From NCBI GenBank assembly GCA_012729455.1, contig JAAYDC010000014.1, forward strand, positions 196,890 to 260,889: a DNA stretch of 64,000 bases, in the 5' to 3' direction. Source of the DNA: Chloroflexota bacterium (GTDB lineage: Bacteria > Chloroflexota > Anaerolineae > UBA1429). Positions within the stretch are counted from its first letter, which is position 1. Every line of letters starts with the position of its first letter. Below are positions 1 to 7,992 of this stretch, one piece after another. Made by a program: the position numbers and the translations under genes. The notes under the pieces were generated by a model. The model saw nothing but the letters and a program-made list of their open reading frames with translations. It was not told the DNA's origin and made no database searches.

Positions 1-12
1 TGGAGGCATGTG

Positions 13-1290
13 ATGCCCAAGCAAAGTGAGTTCCGGAGAGTTCTGGCGCATACCGAGCGCTACCTGCAGGATTCCCTGCTGCCGTTTTGGCTCGAGCGCT
101 CCCACGATCCGGAATATGGCGGGTTCCTGACTTATTTTGACCGTCACGGGCGCCCCACCGGCAAGACCGCCAAGACCTTTTTGATGCAGATCCGCATGCT
201 CTATACTATGGCGAGCGCCTTTCGCAGCGGTTTTGGCGGAGCGCGCAGCCTCGAGCTGGCCAGAGCCGGTGCCGAGTTTATTATGGCACATTACTGGGAT
301 GCCGCCCATGGCGGCTGGAACTGGATCGCCGACCGCGCCGGTGCCATCACCTACGACGGCAAGGTGGGCTATGGCCAGGCTTTTGGGCTGTATGCCATGA
401 GCGAATATGCCCTTGCGAGCGGTGACCCGGCCGGACGCCAAGCGGCCGATGCGACCTACCGCATGATCTGCGAAAAGATGGCCGATTCGCGCTACGGCGG
501 CTATTACGAGATCATGCAGGCTGACTGGCAGCCCGAGCGCCCTGGCGTTTATGGCGGTGATCGCAAGAGCCTGGATGTACATATGCACATCATGGAGGCC
601 CTGACGCGCTATTATGAGTTGACCGGCGAGGCCACCCATCGGCGCCGCCTGCTTGAGGTGATCGACCTGATCTGCGCACGCATGCTGCAGCCCGGCAACG
701 GAACCGGTTATATGCAGTTTGCACTGGATTTCACGCCGATCGAGGCGATCGATTTCGCGGTCGAGTGGGGCTCTAATGAGCCGCCCGAAGCAGGCGCCAA
801 ACCGCTCGATACCACCTCGTATGGCCACAACGTTGAGTTCGCCTGGCTCTTGCTGCACGCTGTGGATGTACTCGGCATCCTGCGCAACCAATATGAACCG
901 ATAGTACTGCCGATCTGCGAGCAGTGCCTTCGTTATGGCATCGACTGGCAATATGGCGGTGTGTACATCGAGGGGCCGGCTGAGGCCCCCACCAGCAACA
1001 CCCACAAACAGTTCTGGCAGCACGCCGAGGTGCTGGTGGGCATGCTGGATGCATTTGCCCTCACCCACGACGAACGCTACTGGCAGGCCTTTAGCAACGT
1101 GTATGACTTTGTGATGGAAAAGTTCGTCAACCTGCCGGCGGGCGGCGAGTGGTATGCCCTGCTCGATCGCGACGGCACCCCCATTTGGGACTACCTCGGC
1201 CACGCCTGGAAGATTAGTTACCACACCGTGCGCTCAATGATCCAGGTGATCCTGCGCCTGCGCGCCCTGGCGGAATCTGCCGGCAGTTGA
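13..1290 (+). CDS. AGE-family epimerase (N-acylglucosamine / cellobiose 2-epimerase type)
   Basis: A protein of about 425 residues that fits an alpha6/alpha6-barrel sugar 2-epimerase. These cytosolic enzymes interconvert N-acetylglucosamine and N-acetylmannosamine, or epimerise cellobiose and mannose. Family-like stretches include an N-terminal LPFWLERSHDPEYGGF, KTFLMQIRML, GHNVEFAWLLLHA (with a likely catalytic His) and a C-terminal GHAWKISYHTVRS. The ORF track starts at a GTG (10), but the next codon is ATG (13). GGAGG at 2-6 is spaced better for the ATG, so I chose it. The gene's own upstream region lies outside the window. The length is normal for the family. The exact substrate cannot be told from sequence. 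The nearby nagB and sugar kinase genes fit an amino-sugar or oligosaccharide role, but they are about 10 kb away and not in one operon. Confidence 0.85.
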   Translation: MPKQSEFRRVLAHTERYLQDSLLPFWLERSHDPEYGGFLTYFDRHGRPTGKTAKTFLMQIRMLYTMASAFRSGFGGARSLELARAGAEFIMAHYWDAAHGGWNWIADRAGAITYDGKVGYGQAFGLYAMSEYALASGDPAGRQAADATYRMICEKMADSRYGGYYEIMQADWQPERPGVYGGDRKSLDVHMHIMEALTRYYELTGEATHRRRLLEVIDLICARMLQPGNGTGYMQFALDFTPIEAIDFAVEWGSNEPPEAGAKPLDTTSYGHNVEFAWLLLHAVDVLGILRNQYEPIVLPICEQCLRYGIDWQYGGVYIEGPAEAPTSNTHKQFWQHAEVLVGMLDAFALTHDERYWQAFSNVYDFVMEKFVNLPAGGEWYALLDRDGTPIWDYLGHAWKISYHTVRSMIQVILRLRALAESAGS

Positions 1291-1341
1291 CACGCGAGCG
1301 CCCTGCGGTAGAATTGGACCAGCTAGTTGGAGGTCGCGTGG

Positions 1342-1503
1342 ATGGCACGGCGCAGCGCTTCTCGGCCGGGAGCTGCAATTGCAGAATGGGTGGTCGTCAC
1401 GATCATCCTGACGATCGCGACCTTTGCGCTCCTGCAGGCGGTCGGCCCGGAGCTGGTCGGCTTTATCCAGCAGGCACTGGAAAAGATCAAAAGCATCTTT
1501 TAA
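1342..1503 (+). CDS. Small Flp/Tad-type pilin-like protein (not in ORF track)
   Basis: A 53-codon gene in a frame not listed in the ORF track. It is preceded by GGAGG at 1329-1333, 8 nt before the ATG. The product has a basic N-terminus (MARRSASRPG), then AAIAEWVVVTIILTIATFAL, one hydrophobic helix, and an amphipathic C-terminus ending KIKSIF. Cleavage after Gly10 would place a Glu at mature position 5, the hallmark of type IV/Flp pilins. A prepilin role is inferred from this pattern. No Tad assembly genes lie in the window, so it could instead be an unrelated single-span membrane peptide. A tRNA promoter follows almost at once. Confidence 0.6.
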   Translation: MARRSASRPGAAIAEWVVVTIILTIATFALLQAVGPELVGFIQQALEKIKSIF

Positions 1504-1516
1504 CAGCCGTCCACGT

Positions 1517-1544
1517 TTGACGCCGCTCCCGGATTCTCTATACT
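1517..1544 (+). promoter_or_regulatory. Sigma-70-type promoter for the tRNA pair
   Basis: TTGACG (1517-1522), a 16-bp spacer and TATACT (1539-1544) lie just ahead of tRNA-Pro. The predicted start falls about 5 nt before the mature tRNA 5' end. Confidence 0.7.
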
Positions 1545-1555
1545 GGCAAACAGGG

Positions 1556-1629
1556 CGGGGTGTAGCGCAGCCCGGTAGCGCGCAGCGTTTGGGACGCTGA
1601 TGTCGGAGGTTCAAGTCCTCTCACCCCGA
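1556..1629 (+). tRNA. tRNA-Pro (anticodon TGG)
   Basis: A complete cloverleaf can be drawn. The acceptor stem CGGGGTG pairs with CACCCCG, the discriminator is A, and the anticodon stem CAGCG/CGCTG closes the loop TTTGGGA with anticodon TGG. The T arm carries GGTTCAAGTCC. CCA is not encoded. It is cotranscribed with the tRNA-Gly that follows. Confidence 0.95.
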
Positions 1630-1633
1630 CTGT

Positions 1634-1706
1634 GCGGGCGTAGCTCAGTTGGCAGAGCTCCTGCCTTCCAAGTAGGTTGTCGCGCGTTCAAATCGCGTCG
1701 CCCGCT
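1634..1706 (+). tRNA. tRNA-Gly (anticodon TCC)
   Basis: The acceptor stem GCGGGCG pairs with CGCCCGC. The D arm contains TAGCTCAGTTGG. The anticodon stem CCTGC/GTAGG surrounds the loop CTTCCAA, giving anticodon TCC. The T arm carries GTTCAAATC. CCA is not encoded. It starts 4 nt after tRNA-Pro and is followed by an intrinsic terminator. Confidence 0.95.
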
Positions 1707-1708
1707 CT

Positions 1709-1742
1709 GAGCCTCCCACGCGTTGGGAGGCTCGGTTTTTTT
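1709..1742 (+). terminator. Intrinsic terminator of the tRNA operon
   Basis: GAGCCTCCCA and TGGGAGGCTC form a 10-bp stem, followed by GG and a run of seven T residues. Confidence 0.9.
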
Positions 1743-1743
1743 C

Positions 1744-1772
1744 TTGACCATAGCCTGCCATCATGATATGAT
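1744..1772 (+). promoter_or_regulatory. Promoter of the small membrane-protein pair
   Basis: TTGACC (1744-1749), a 17-bp spacer and TATGAT (1767-1772) lie about 40 nt before the first small gene. Confidence 0.75.
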
Positions 1773-1812
1773 GGTGGGCAAGCGTTAGCAGGAGATGGGT
1801 AAAGGAAGCGAT

Positions 1813-2013
1813 ATGTTTAAATCGTTAAGATATCTCATGGGCATCTGGGTGGGAGCCAATATCATTGCCCTCCCGCTTGTGTTCTTGGGCTTGCTGATGT
1901 CGACCGGCAAGATCCCAGTGCCGACCCGTGCCGGCGGTGAGTTGCTGGAAGTAGACGAGGCTGTGGCTCAGGCCAAGCTGTTGGTCAAGCAGATTCCAGG
2001 AGACTTGCGATGA
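1813..2013 (+). CDS. Small hypothetical membrane protein
   Basis: A 66-residue protein starting MFKSLRYLMGIW. One hydrophobic segment (roughly residues 9-29) is followed by a short soluble tail rich in Glu and Ala. The track begins at ATG 1795, but AAAGGAAG sits just ahead of ATG 1813 and the hydrophobic N-terminus begins there, so I chose the later start. Its stop overlaps the start of the next gene (ATGA), so the two are translationally coupled and probably work together. No family recognised. Confidence 0.65.
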   Translation: MFKSLRYLMGIWVGANIIALPLVFLGLLMSTGKIPVPTRAGGELLEVDEAVAQAKLLVKQIPGDLR

Positions 2014-2282
2014 ACAAATCACCGTTAAAGGGTTTTGTACTGGGCTTGTTAGGACCGATCTTTTTCATCGCCGCCGTCGTGTTGTGGGTGCGGCGCTTTA
2101 CCGGCAAGGTGCCTTTCCCGGTCTCCAAGCCTTCTGATGGCGAGCTGACCTGGCGGTTGGTACCGCCCGAGCAGGTGTCCAGCCTTGTGGATCGGTGGAA
2201 AAAGGACATGCAGGTCCCGCTCAGCAAACTGCAGCAGGGCGTTGCCGATATCCGAGCTCAGATCCTCGGCGATACAAACTAA
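2010..2282 (+). CDS. Small hypothetical membrane protein
   Basis: A 90-residue protein with one strong N-terminal hydrophobic segment (about residues 8-28, ending VLWVRRFTG) and a soluble tail with predicted helix (SLVDRWKKDMQVPLSKLQQG). It overlaps the preceding small gene by ATGA and is closed by a strong terminator, so the two form a complete two-gene unit. No homologue is recognised. The shared N-in, single-span architecture suggests a small envelope complex, but that is inference only. Confidence 0.65.
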   Translation: MNKSPLKGFVLGLLGPIFFIAAVVLWVRRFTGKVPFPVSKPSDGELTWRLVPPEQVSSLVDRWKKDMQVPLSKLQQGVADIRAQILGDTN

Positions 2283-2294
2283 CCCGTAACGAAA

Positions 2295-2321
2295 GAGGCG
2301 GCCATTCGGCCGCTTTTTTTC
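2295..2321 (+). terminator. Intrinsic terminator
   Basis: GCGGCC-ATTC-GGCCGC stem-loop followed by seven T residues, directly after the small membrane-protein pair. Confidence 0.9.
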
Positions 2322-2354
2322 TAGCCCGGGAGCTTGCTGCATCCAAACCAGGGT

Positions 2355-2371
2355 AAGTGTCCAAGACACTT
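2355..2371. promoter_or_regulatory. Palindrome in the recA promoter region
   Basis: AAGTGTC-CAA-GACACTT is a perfect 7-bp inverted repeat. Its right arm touches a weak promoter-like pair, TTGCGT (2370-2375) and TAAACT (2393-2398), separated by 17 bp. This position suits an operator. It does not match the LexA boxes I know from Bacillus or E. coli. Confidence 0.35.
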
Positions 2372-2425
2372 GCGTTTTATGTACATCTATTGTAAACTTG
2401 CACAACCAACCAAGGGGTAACCGGC

Positions 2426-3466
2426 ATGGAAGCGGAAGGCAAAGTCAGAGCTCTGGAGACCACTGTCGCGCAGATTAAAAAGCGCTTTGGCGAGGGCTCG
2501 ATCATGAAGCTCGGCGATTCCACCACCATGACGGTTGAAGCGATCCCGACCGGCTGTCTGGCGCTCGATATGGCACTAGGGATCGGCGGGATCCCGCGCG
2601 GACGCATCATCGAGATCTATGGCCCAGAATCCTCTGGCAAGACGACCTTGTGCCAGCACATTATCGCCGAATGCCAGCGTCTGGGCGGTGTAGCCGCCTT
2701 CATCGATGTCGAGCACGCGCTCGACCCGTCGTACGCAGCCAAGTGCGGGGTAGATGTCGACCAGCTGTTCATCTCGCAGCCCGATACCGGCGAGCAGGGA
2801 CTCGAGATCACTGAGGCACTGGTTCGCAGCGGGGCGGTTGACGTAGTGATCGTCGACTCGGTGGCAGCGCTGGTGCCGCAGGCTGAGATCGAGGGCGACA
2901 TGGGCGATTCGCACATGGGACTGCAGGCCAGGCTAATGTCGCAGGCACTGCGCAAGCTAACCGGTGCGATCAAGCGTTCGAACTGCGCGGTGGTCTTTAC
3001 CAACCAGCTGCGCATGAAGATCGGGGTGCTGTATGGCAACCCCGAGACTACCAGCGGCGGCAACGCCCTAAAGTTTTATGCCGCCATCCGACTGGATATG
3101 CGCAAGATGGAAGCCATCAAGCAGGGCGGCGAGGTGATCGGCAACCGCGTGCGCGTGCGTGTGAAAAAGAACAAAGTCGCGCCGCCGTTTCGCGTGGCCG
3201 AGTTCGACATCATGTTTGACCATGGCATCTCCAAAGAGGGCAGCCTGCTGGATGTCGGCGTCGAGAGTGGCATCATCGAGAAACGTGGTTCTTTCTTTTC
3301 GTTCGGTGAGACGCGCCTTGGTCAGGGCCGCGAGAACGTCAAAGTGTTCCTGCGCGATAACCCAGAGATCGCTGCGCAGATCGAGCAAGCCATCCGCAGC
3401 ACCAGTGTGGCACTGAAAACCAGTGCGGCAGGCGAGTACGATGACCAGGGCGATTCGGAGAGCTGA
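2426..3466 (+). CDS. recA: Recombinase RecA
   Basis: A 346-residue RecA that forms filaments on single-stranded DNA. It drives strand exchange and stimulates LexA-type autocleavage in the SOS response. The Walker [10 protein letters not shown] is near residue 70. The Walker B region is [12 protein letters not shown] and loop 2 contains [17 protein letters not shown]. The core follows the canonical pattern throughout, and the C-terminal tail is acidic ([10 protein letters not shown]), as is usual. AAGGGG precedes the ATG. About 210 bp separate it from recX, the gene for its usual modulator. Confidence 0.98.
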   Translation: MEAEGKVRALETTVAQIKKRFGEGSIMKLGDSTTMTVEAIPTGCLALDMALGIGGIPRGRIIEIYGPESSGKTTLCQHIIAECQRLGGVAAFIDVEHALDPSYAAKCGVDVDQLFISQPDTGEQGLEITEALVRSGAVDVVIVDSVAALVPQAEIEGDMGDSHMGLQARLMSQALRKLTGAIKRSNCAVVFTNQLRMKIGVLYGNPETTSGGNALKFYAAIRLDMRKMEAIKQGGEVIGNRVRVRVKKNKVAPPFRVAEFDIMFDHGISKEGSLLDVGVESGIIEKRGSFFSFGETRLGQGRENVKVFLRDNPEIAAQIEQAIRSTSVALKTSAAGEYDDQGDSES

Positions 3467-3628
3467 GTAGCGCTGTATCGCTGCAACCTGTTTTAGTGTG
3501 TTCGCTTAACGACATAATGTCGGGAATTCGATCTAATTAACTGATCGTAAGCTCATAATGCGAGCCTGATGTCAGAACGCTGTCTGATATCTCGCACCAG
3601 AGTCGCCGAATCCGTCGAAACGCGTCAT

Positions 3629-3662
3629 ACACGGGCTGTAGCGATGTGGCTACAGCCCGTGT
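3629..3662. promoter_or_regulatory. 14-bp perfect hairpin between recA and recX
   Basis: ACACGGGCTGTAGC and GCTACAGCCCGTGT pair perfectly across a 6-nt loop (GATGTG). No T run follows. The hairpin ends 18 nt before the recX start, just upstream of its TAGGA ribosome-binding site. It could be a processing site, an mRNA stabiliser or a weak terminator that lowers recX expression relative to recA. The rest of the 214-bp gap shows nothing else. Confidence 0.6.
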
Positions 3663-3680
3663 GCTATCTGATAGGACATC

Positions 3681-4364
3681 ATGCAAGTAACGCATCTCGA
3701 AAGCCAGCGCGGCCAGCGCCGCAGCATGCGCGTCATATTAGACGATGGCAGCGAGCTGGTACTGACCGAGATTGTAGCGGCAGGTTTGCACGTTGGCCAG
3801 GAACTGGATGCCGCTGATCTGGAACAGCTGCGCCAACGGGACATGGTTGAGCGTGCTTATGAGCGTGCACTCTTTTATCTTTCGTTTCGGCCGCGCAGCC
3901 AGGCAGAGATCACCCGTTACCTGGCGGATAAACAGCTTGGGGCGGCCAGCGAGGCCGTCATCGAGCGGCTCAAACGCTATGGGCTGGTCGACGACGACGA
4001 TTTTGCCCGCCGTTGGGTCGAGCATCGCAGCGGTTCCAAACCGTTTGGGCGCTGGGCGATCGGCGCCGAGTTGCGCCGTGCCGGTGTAGACGCCGAGGTG
4101 ACCAAGCGAGCTCTTGCCGAGATCGACGAAGAGGATAACGCGAAAAGAGCCGGTGAACACAAAGCCCGGCAACTGGCTAATTTGGAGCAGTACGAGTTTA
4201 GGGCCAAACTGAACGCCTTTCTGCAGCGTCGCGGCTTTGGCTTTGATGTGATAAATACCGTTGTCAGCGAGCTTTGGGCGCAGATCAGTGCCCGGCAAAA
4301 CGAAGAGCTGCACGGCAACAACGGGCAAGACCCGTATTATATAAATCGAAAGGACGAACAATGA
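3681..4364 (+). CDS. recX: Regulatory protein RecX
   Basis: A 227-residue protein. The repeat core begins near residue 60 ([18 protein letters not shown]) and continues through [24 protein letters not shown], both typical of RecX three-helix repeats. RecX binds the RecA filament and restrains it. The N-terminal 50 residues form a small extra beta-like domain seen in longer RecX proteins. The position downstream of recA supports the call. The stop overlaps the ATG of rny (ATGA), so nuclease production is coupled to recX translation. Confidence 0.93.
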   Translation: MQVTHLESQRGQRRSMRVILDDGSELVLTEIVAAGLHVGQELDAADLEQLRQRDMVERAYERALFYLSFRPRSQAEITRYLADKQLGAASEAVIERLKRYGLVDDDDFARRWVEHRSGSKPFGRWAIGAELRRAGVDAEVTKRALAEIDEEDNAKRAGEHKARQLANLEQYEFRAKLNAFLQRRGFGFDVINTVVSELWAQISARQNEELHGNNGQDPYYINRKDEQ

Positions 4365-5890
4365 CTCCAGGGATTTGGATCGCATTGATTCTGGCGGCTG
4401 CACTGGTTAGCCTCGCGATCGGCTATGTGGTGCGTGGGCGCCTGGTAACACGGCGAGATACCCAGCTTGAGGAAGAAGCCCAAAAGCGCCTGATGGAAGC
4501 CCGCACCCAGGCGATGGAGATTGAGCTGGCTGCCAAGGATGCTGCTCTGCAGTTGCGCCAGGAAGCAGAAGCCGACGCCAAAAAGATGACCCAGGAATTG
4601 AACCGCCAGGAAAACCGCCTGGTACAGCGCCGCGAAAACCTCGACCATCGTCTGGATGCCCTCGAGGCACGCGAACGCAAACAGGATGAACGCCGCCACA
4701 GCATGGATCAGCGCCAGTCGGAACTGGACAAGGCCTGGCAAAAACAGATCGCCGAGTTGGAGCGCATCGCCAACCTGACCCAGGAGGAAGCCAAGGCGCT
4801 GCTCCTGCAGGAAGTCGAGCAGAATGCCCGTATCGACGCCGCGCGCATCATCCGCGAGATCGAGGGAGAGGCAAAGATCGAGGGCGAACGCAAGGCGCGT
4901 GAGATCGTCACCCTGGCGATACAGCGCATCGCCTCCGACCAGGTGGCCGAAACCACTGTCTCGACCGTCGAGTTGCCCAGCGACGAGATGAAAGGCCGCA
5001 TCATCGGCCGCGGCGGACGCAACATCCGCACCATCGAGAGCATGACGGGTGTCGATCTGGTGATCGACGACACCCCCGAAGCAGTGGTGGTCTCCTCCTA
5101 CGATCCAGTACGCCGTGAAGTGGCGCGCCTGGCGCTCTCCAAACTGATCCTGGACGGGCGCATCCATCCGACGCGCATCGAAAAGATTGTCGAAAAGGCG
5201 CAAGAAGAAGTGGATGCCAAAATGCGCGAGGAGGGCGAGCGCGCCGCCTACGAATTGGGCATCCACGGCTTGCACCCGGATTTGATCAAACTGCTCGGGC
5301 GTCTCTATTACCGCACCAGCTATGGCCAGAACGTGCTGCAGCATTCGATCGAGAGCGCCCGCCTGGCCACCATCATGGCAGCCGAGATGGGCGCCGATGT
5401 CGAACTCGCCAAAGTAGCCGGCTTGCTGCACGATATTGGCAAGGCTATCGACCACGAGGTCGACGGGCCGCACGCCATCATCGGCGCGGATGTGCTGCGC
5501 CGTTATGGCATGCCTGAAGGGGTGATCAACGCCGTCGGCTCACACCACGCCGAGATGGAGCAGGCCAGCCTGGAGGCTGTGCTGGTGCAGGCCGCCGACG
5601 CCATCTCGGGTGCCCGTCCGGGGGCACGCCGCGAATCGCTCGAGAACTATATCAAGCGCATCAAGGCGCTGGAGCAGGTTGCCAACTCATTCCAGGGGGT
5701 CGATTCGTCCTTTGCCATCCAGGCGGGGCGTGAGGTACGCATCATCGTCAAGCCCGAAGAAATTGACGATATGGGCGCCATCGAACTCTCGCGCGGCATC
5801 GCTAAAAAGGTCGAAGAGAGCCTGCAATACCCCGGCCAGATCAAGATTACCGTGGTGCGCGAAACACGCGCCGTCGAATACGCCAAATAG
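4361..5890 (+). CDS. rny: Ribonuclease Y
   Basis: A 509-residue membrane-anchored endoribonuclease that starts mRNA decay. The order is: N-terminal transmembrane helix (residues 4-24), a long charged coiled coil (about 30-190), a KH RNA-binding domain with [15 protein letters not shown] (about 212-226), and an HD metal-dependent domain with LLHDIGKA (HD at about 357-358). The ORF track extends upstream to 4274, but that start lies inside recX and would put 29 hydrophilic residues before the anchor. The ATG at 4361 has AAAGGA in front of it, overlaps the recX stop and restores the usual family length. Confidence 0.96.
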   Translation: MTPGIWIALILAAALVSLAIGYVVRGRLVTRRDTQLEEEAQKRLMEARTQAMEIELAAKDAALQLRQEAEADAKKMTQELNRQENRLVQRRENLDHRLDALEARERKQDERRHSMDQRQSELDKAWQKQIAELERIANLTQEEAKALLLQEVEQNARIDAARIIREIEGEAKIEGERKAREIVTLAIQRIASDQVAETTVSTVELPSDEMKGRIIGRGGRNIRTIESMTGVDLVIDDTPEAVVVSSYDPVRREVARLALSKLILDGRIHPTRIEKIVEKAQEEVDAKMREEGERAAYELGIHGLHPDLIKLLGRLYYRTSYGQNVLQHSIESARLATIMAAEMGADVELAKVAGLLHDIGKAIDHEVDGPHAIIGADVLRRYGMPEGVINAVGSHHAEMEQASLEAVLVQAADAISGARPGARRESLENYIKRIKALEQVANSFQGVDSSFAIQAGREVRIIVKPEEIDDMGAIELSRGIAKKVEESLQYPGQIKITVVRETRAVEYAK

Positions 5891-5947
5891 GGTTTACATA
5901 TTGGGCCGGCGATCAGCCGGTCCAATTAGTTTTAGCAATGGATCGGC

Positions 5948-6784
5948 ATGACGAGTCAGCCCAGCATCCGCGCTGATCTACACATCCATACAACATGCTC
6001 CGACGGACTGCTCACCCCCGAGCAGGTGGTCAGCCAGGCCATTGCTCAGCATCTGGATGTGATAGCCATCACCGATCACGACGCCCTGGATGGCGTTATC
6101 CCCGCCCAGAATGCCGCGCGCGGCAGCCAGCTGCGCGTGCTCTCAGGGATCGAGCTTTCTGCCCAAACACTCGGCAGCGAGGTGCATATCCTGGGGTACT
6201 TTATCAATCCGCTGGATGAGGGTTTACAGGGTGCCCTGGCAGGGCTGCAACAGGCGCGTCTGACACGCGCTCAGGAAATGCTTGAGCGCCTGAAAGCCCT
6301 GGGGTTACCGCTCAATTGGCAAGCCCTGCTGGAGGAGACGCCCGGACAGGCTTTGGGGCGCCCGCACATCGCGGCAGCCATGCAACGCGCCGGCTATGTA
6401 GATTCGATCCAGCAAGCTTTCAGCGTCTACCTGGGGCGAGGGGGCGCTGCCTATGTGCCGCGCGCCAAGGTCAGCCCCGAAGATGCCATTCAACTGATCG
6501 AGCGCGCTGGTGGGCTGGCGGTACTGGCGCACCCCTGGTACGACCAGCATCTGGTACCCAGCCTGCGCGAGGCGGGGCTGCGCGGTCTGGAAGCCTACTA
6601 CTCGGGGTACACGGGCGACATGAGCGCCGCTCTAATGCTCCTGGCCAGGCAGCAGGGCTTGTTGGTGACGTGCGGCAGCGATTTTCACGGCCTAGAGCGC
6701 ACCCCTAATAACCTGCTGGGCGGTGTGGCAATGCCTCCGGACGCCTTCGAAGCATTCCTGGCGGCAGAACCAGCTCGCCCGTAA
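5948..6784 (+). CDS. PHP-domain metal-dependent phosphoesterase (TrpH/RNase AM-like)
   Basis: A 278-residue PHP-domain protein. The metal-binding motifs appear in the expected order: DLHIHTTCSDG near the N-terminus, ITDHDALDG, VHILGYF, LAHPW near residue 195 and CGSDFHG near residue 245. Members hydrolyse 3',5'-nucleoside bisphosphates or trim RNA 5' ends one base at a time. The position directly after rny (57 nt) fits an RNA-turnover role, but the substrate is inferred. A short GC hairpin without a T run lies in the gap before it. The gene converges on the minus-strand PSP1 gene. Confidence 0.88.
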   Translation: MTSQPSIRADLHIHTTCSDGLLTPEQVVSQAIAQHLDVIAITDHDALDGVIPAQNAARGSQLRVLSGIELSAQTLGSEVHILGYFINPLDEGLQGALAGLQQARLTRAQEMLERLKALGLPLNWQALLEETPGQALGRPHIAAAMQRAGYVDSIQQAFSVYLGRGGAAYVPRAKVSPEDAIQLIERAGGLAVLAHPWYDQHLVPSLREAGLRGLEAYYSGYTGDMSAALMLLARQQGLLVTCGSDFHGLERTPNNLLGGVAMPPDAFEAFLAAEPARP

Positions 6785-6790
6785 CGCGCC

Positions 6791-7975
6791 TTAACTCTCC
6801 TGCGTCGGGGGCGGAGTTCCCGGTTTACGATGCTGCCGGCCCCCGCGGCGGCGCGGACGGCGTGGCCCCTTTGTGTTAGCGCCCTGCGGTTGTTCAGTAG
6901 CCTCTCCCTTGGTTTGGGCGGGACGCGGCTGAGCATTGGCGGGCTGCGACGCGCGCGGTTGGCGCTGGGCATCTGGCTGGCGCGGCGGACAGCGGTTGCT
7001 GCTGCGTTGCGCCGGCGGCCGGTTGCCGGGTTGATAGGCCGGCTGGTCACCGCCAAAAGCACGGCTGTCGCTCAGCGATTGGCGTGCCTTTTCACCCAGG
7101 GTCGCCAGCACGCCATCGAGCACATCATGCGGTTCATCTGCCGCTGGATCTTCCTCGACAGGGTAATCCAGGGGGGCCTCCCCGCTGATCTGTTCAGCCG
7201 TAAGCTGGCGGATGGTGCCATCTTCGAGCAGCACCGAGGCCATCTCGGTCAGCACATCCACCTTGAGCACCTTGACGGGACCACAGGCGATCTGCACCGT
7301 CTTGCCTACTTTGGGGAAACGTGCCTTGACCTCGGAATATTGCTCGTTTTCATAGCTCAGGCAGCATAACAGCCTACCGCAGCATCCCGAGATCTCCATC
7401 GGCGAGAGGGGCAGATCCTGCAGTTTGGCCATGCGGATCGAGACCGCCGAAAATTCGGGCAGCCAGGTGGCACAGCACAGCGCATAGCCGCATTTGCCGA
7501 TCCCGCCGATTACCTTGGCCTCATCGCGCACACCCACCTGGCGCAGCTCGATACGGGTGCGAAACAGGTGCGCCAGCTCGCGCACCAGATCGCGAAAGTC
7601 GACGCGCTGTTCCGAAGTAAAGAAAAAGGTCAGGTTTGAGCCATCAAAGTTATACTCGGCCCTGACGACCTTCATCGGCAGGTTGGCGCGCCTCACACAC
7701 TCTTTGCAGTGCAGCAGAGCATCGGGCTCACGCTTGCGCAGGTTCTGGGCAATGTTGAGATCATCGGCGGTTGCCAGACGCACAATCGGCTTGAGCTCGC
7801 CCACCACGGCGCTATCAACCACTTCCTGCTCGGGCACAACCACTTCGGCCAACTCTCGGCCACGCGCCGTCTCCACCACAACCTGGTCGCCGACCTGCAG
7901 CGGGCCAAGGTTGCTGGGGGAGAAATAATAGGTTTTGAAACTACCGAGAAACTTACAACTGGTAACCGTGGGCAT
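6791..7975 (-). CDS. PSP1-domain protein (RicT/YaaT-like)
   Basis: A 394-residue protein. The first 260 residues match the PSP1/RicT family: a GDQVVVETARGRELAEVV start, then Cys-rich motifs CKECVRRANL, GKCGYALCCATW and SGCCGRLLCCLSYE. In Bacillus, RicT forms a complex carrying Fe-S clusters that modulates RNase Y cleavage and development. Here rny is only 0.9 kb away, which is suggestive. The last 110 residues are low-complexity (Pro, Gln, Arg-rich, ending in basic runs) and probably disordered, possibly RNA-binding. AGAGGA precedes the ATG. It lies 17 nt after holB, as in many bacteria. Confidence 0.88.
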   Translation of the reverse strand: MPTVTSCKFLGSFKTYYFSPSNLGPLQVGDQVVVETARGRELAEVVVPEQEVVDSAVVGELKPIVRLATADDLNIAQNLRKREPDALLHCKECVRRANLPMKVVRAEYNFDGSNLTFFFTSEQRVDFRDLVRELAHLFRTRIELRQVGVRDEAKVIGGIGKCGYALCCATWLPEFSAVSIRMAKLQDLPLSPMEISGCCGRLLCCLSYENEQYSEVKARFPKVGKTVQIACGPVKVLKVDVLTEMASVLLEDGTIRQLTAEQISGEAPLDYPVEEDPAADEPHDVLDGVLATLGEKARQSLSDSRAFGGDQPAYQPGNRPPAQRSSNRCPPRQPDAQRQPRASQPANAQPRPAQTKGEATEQPQGANTKGPRRPRRRGGRQHRKPGTPPPTQES

Positions 7976-7992
7976 AGATATCCTCTGGGTTC

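Noticed and set aside
3569-3817. 82-codon ORF spanning the recA-recX gap
   Set aside because: Overlaps the recX start in another frame and runs through the hairpin; no supporting signal.
4337-5473. 378-codon minus-strand ORF opposite rny
   Set aside because: A shadow of the rny reading frame caused by GC-rich codon bias; low-complexity protein, no ribosome-binding site, no family.
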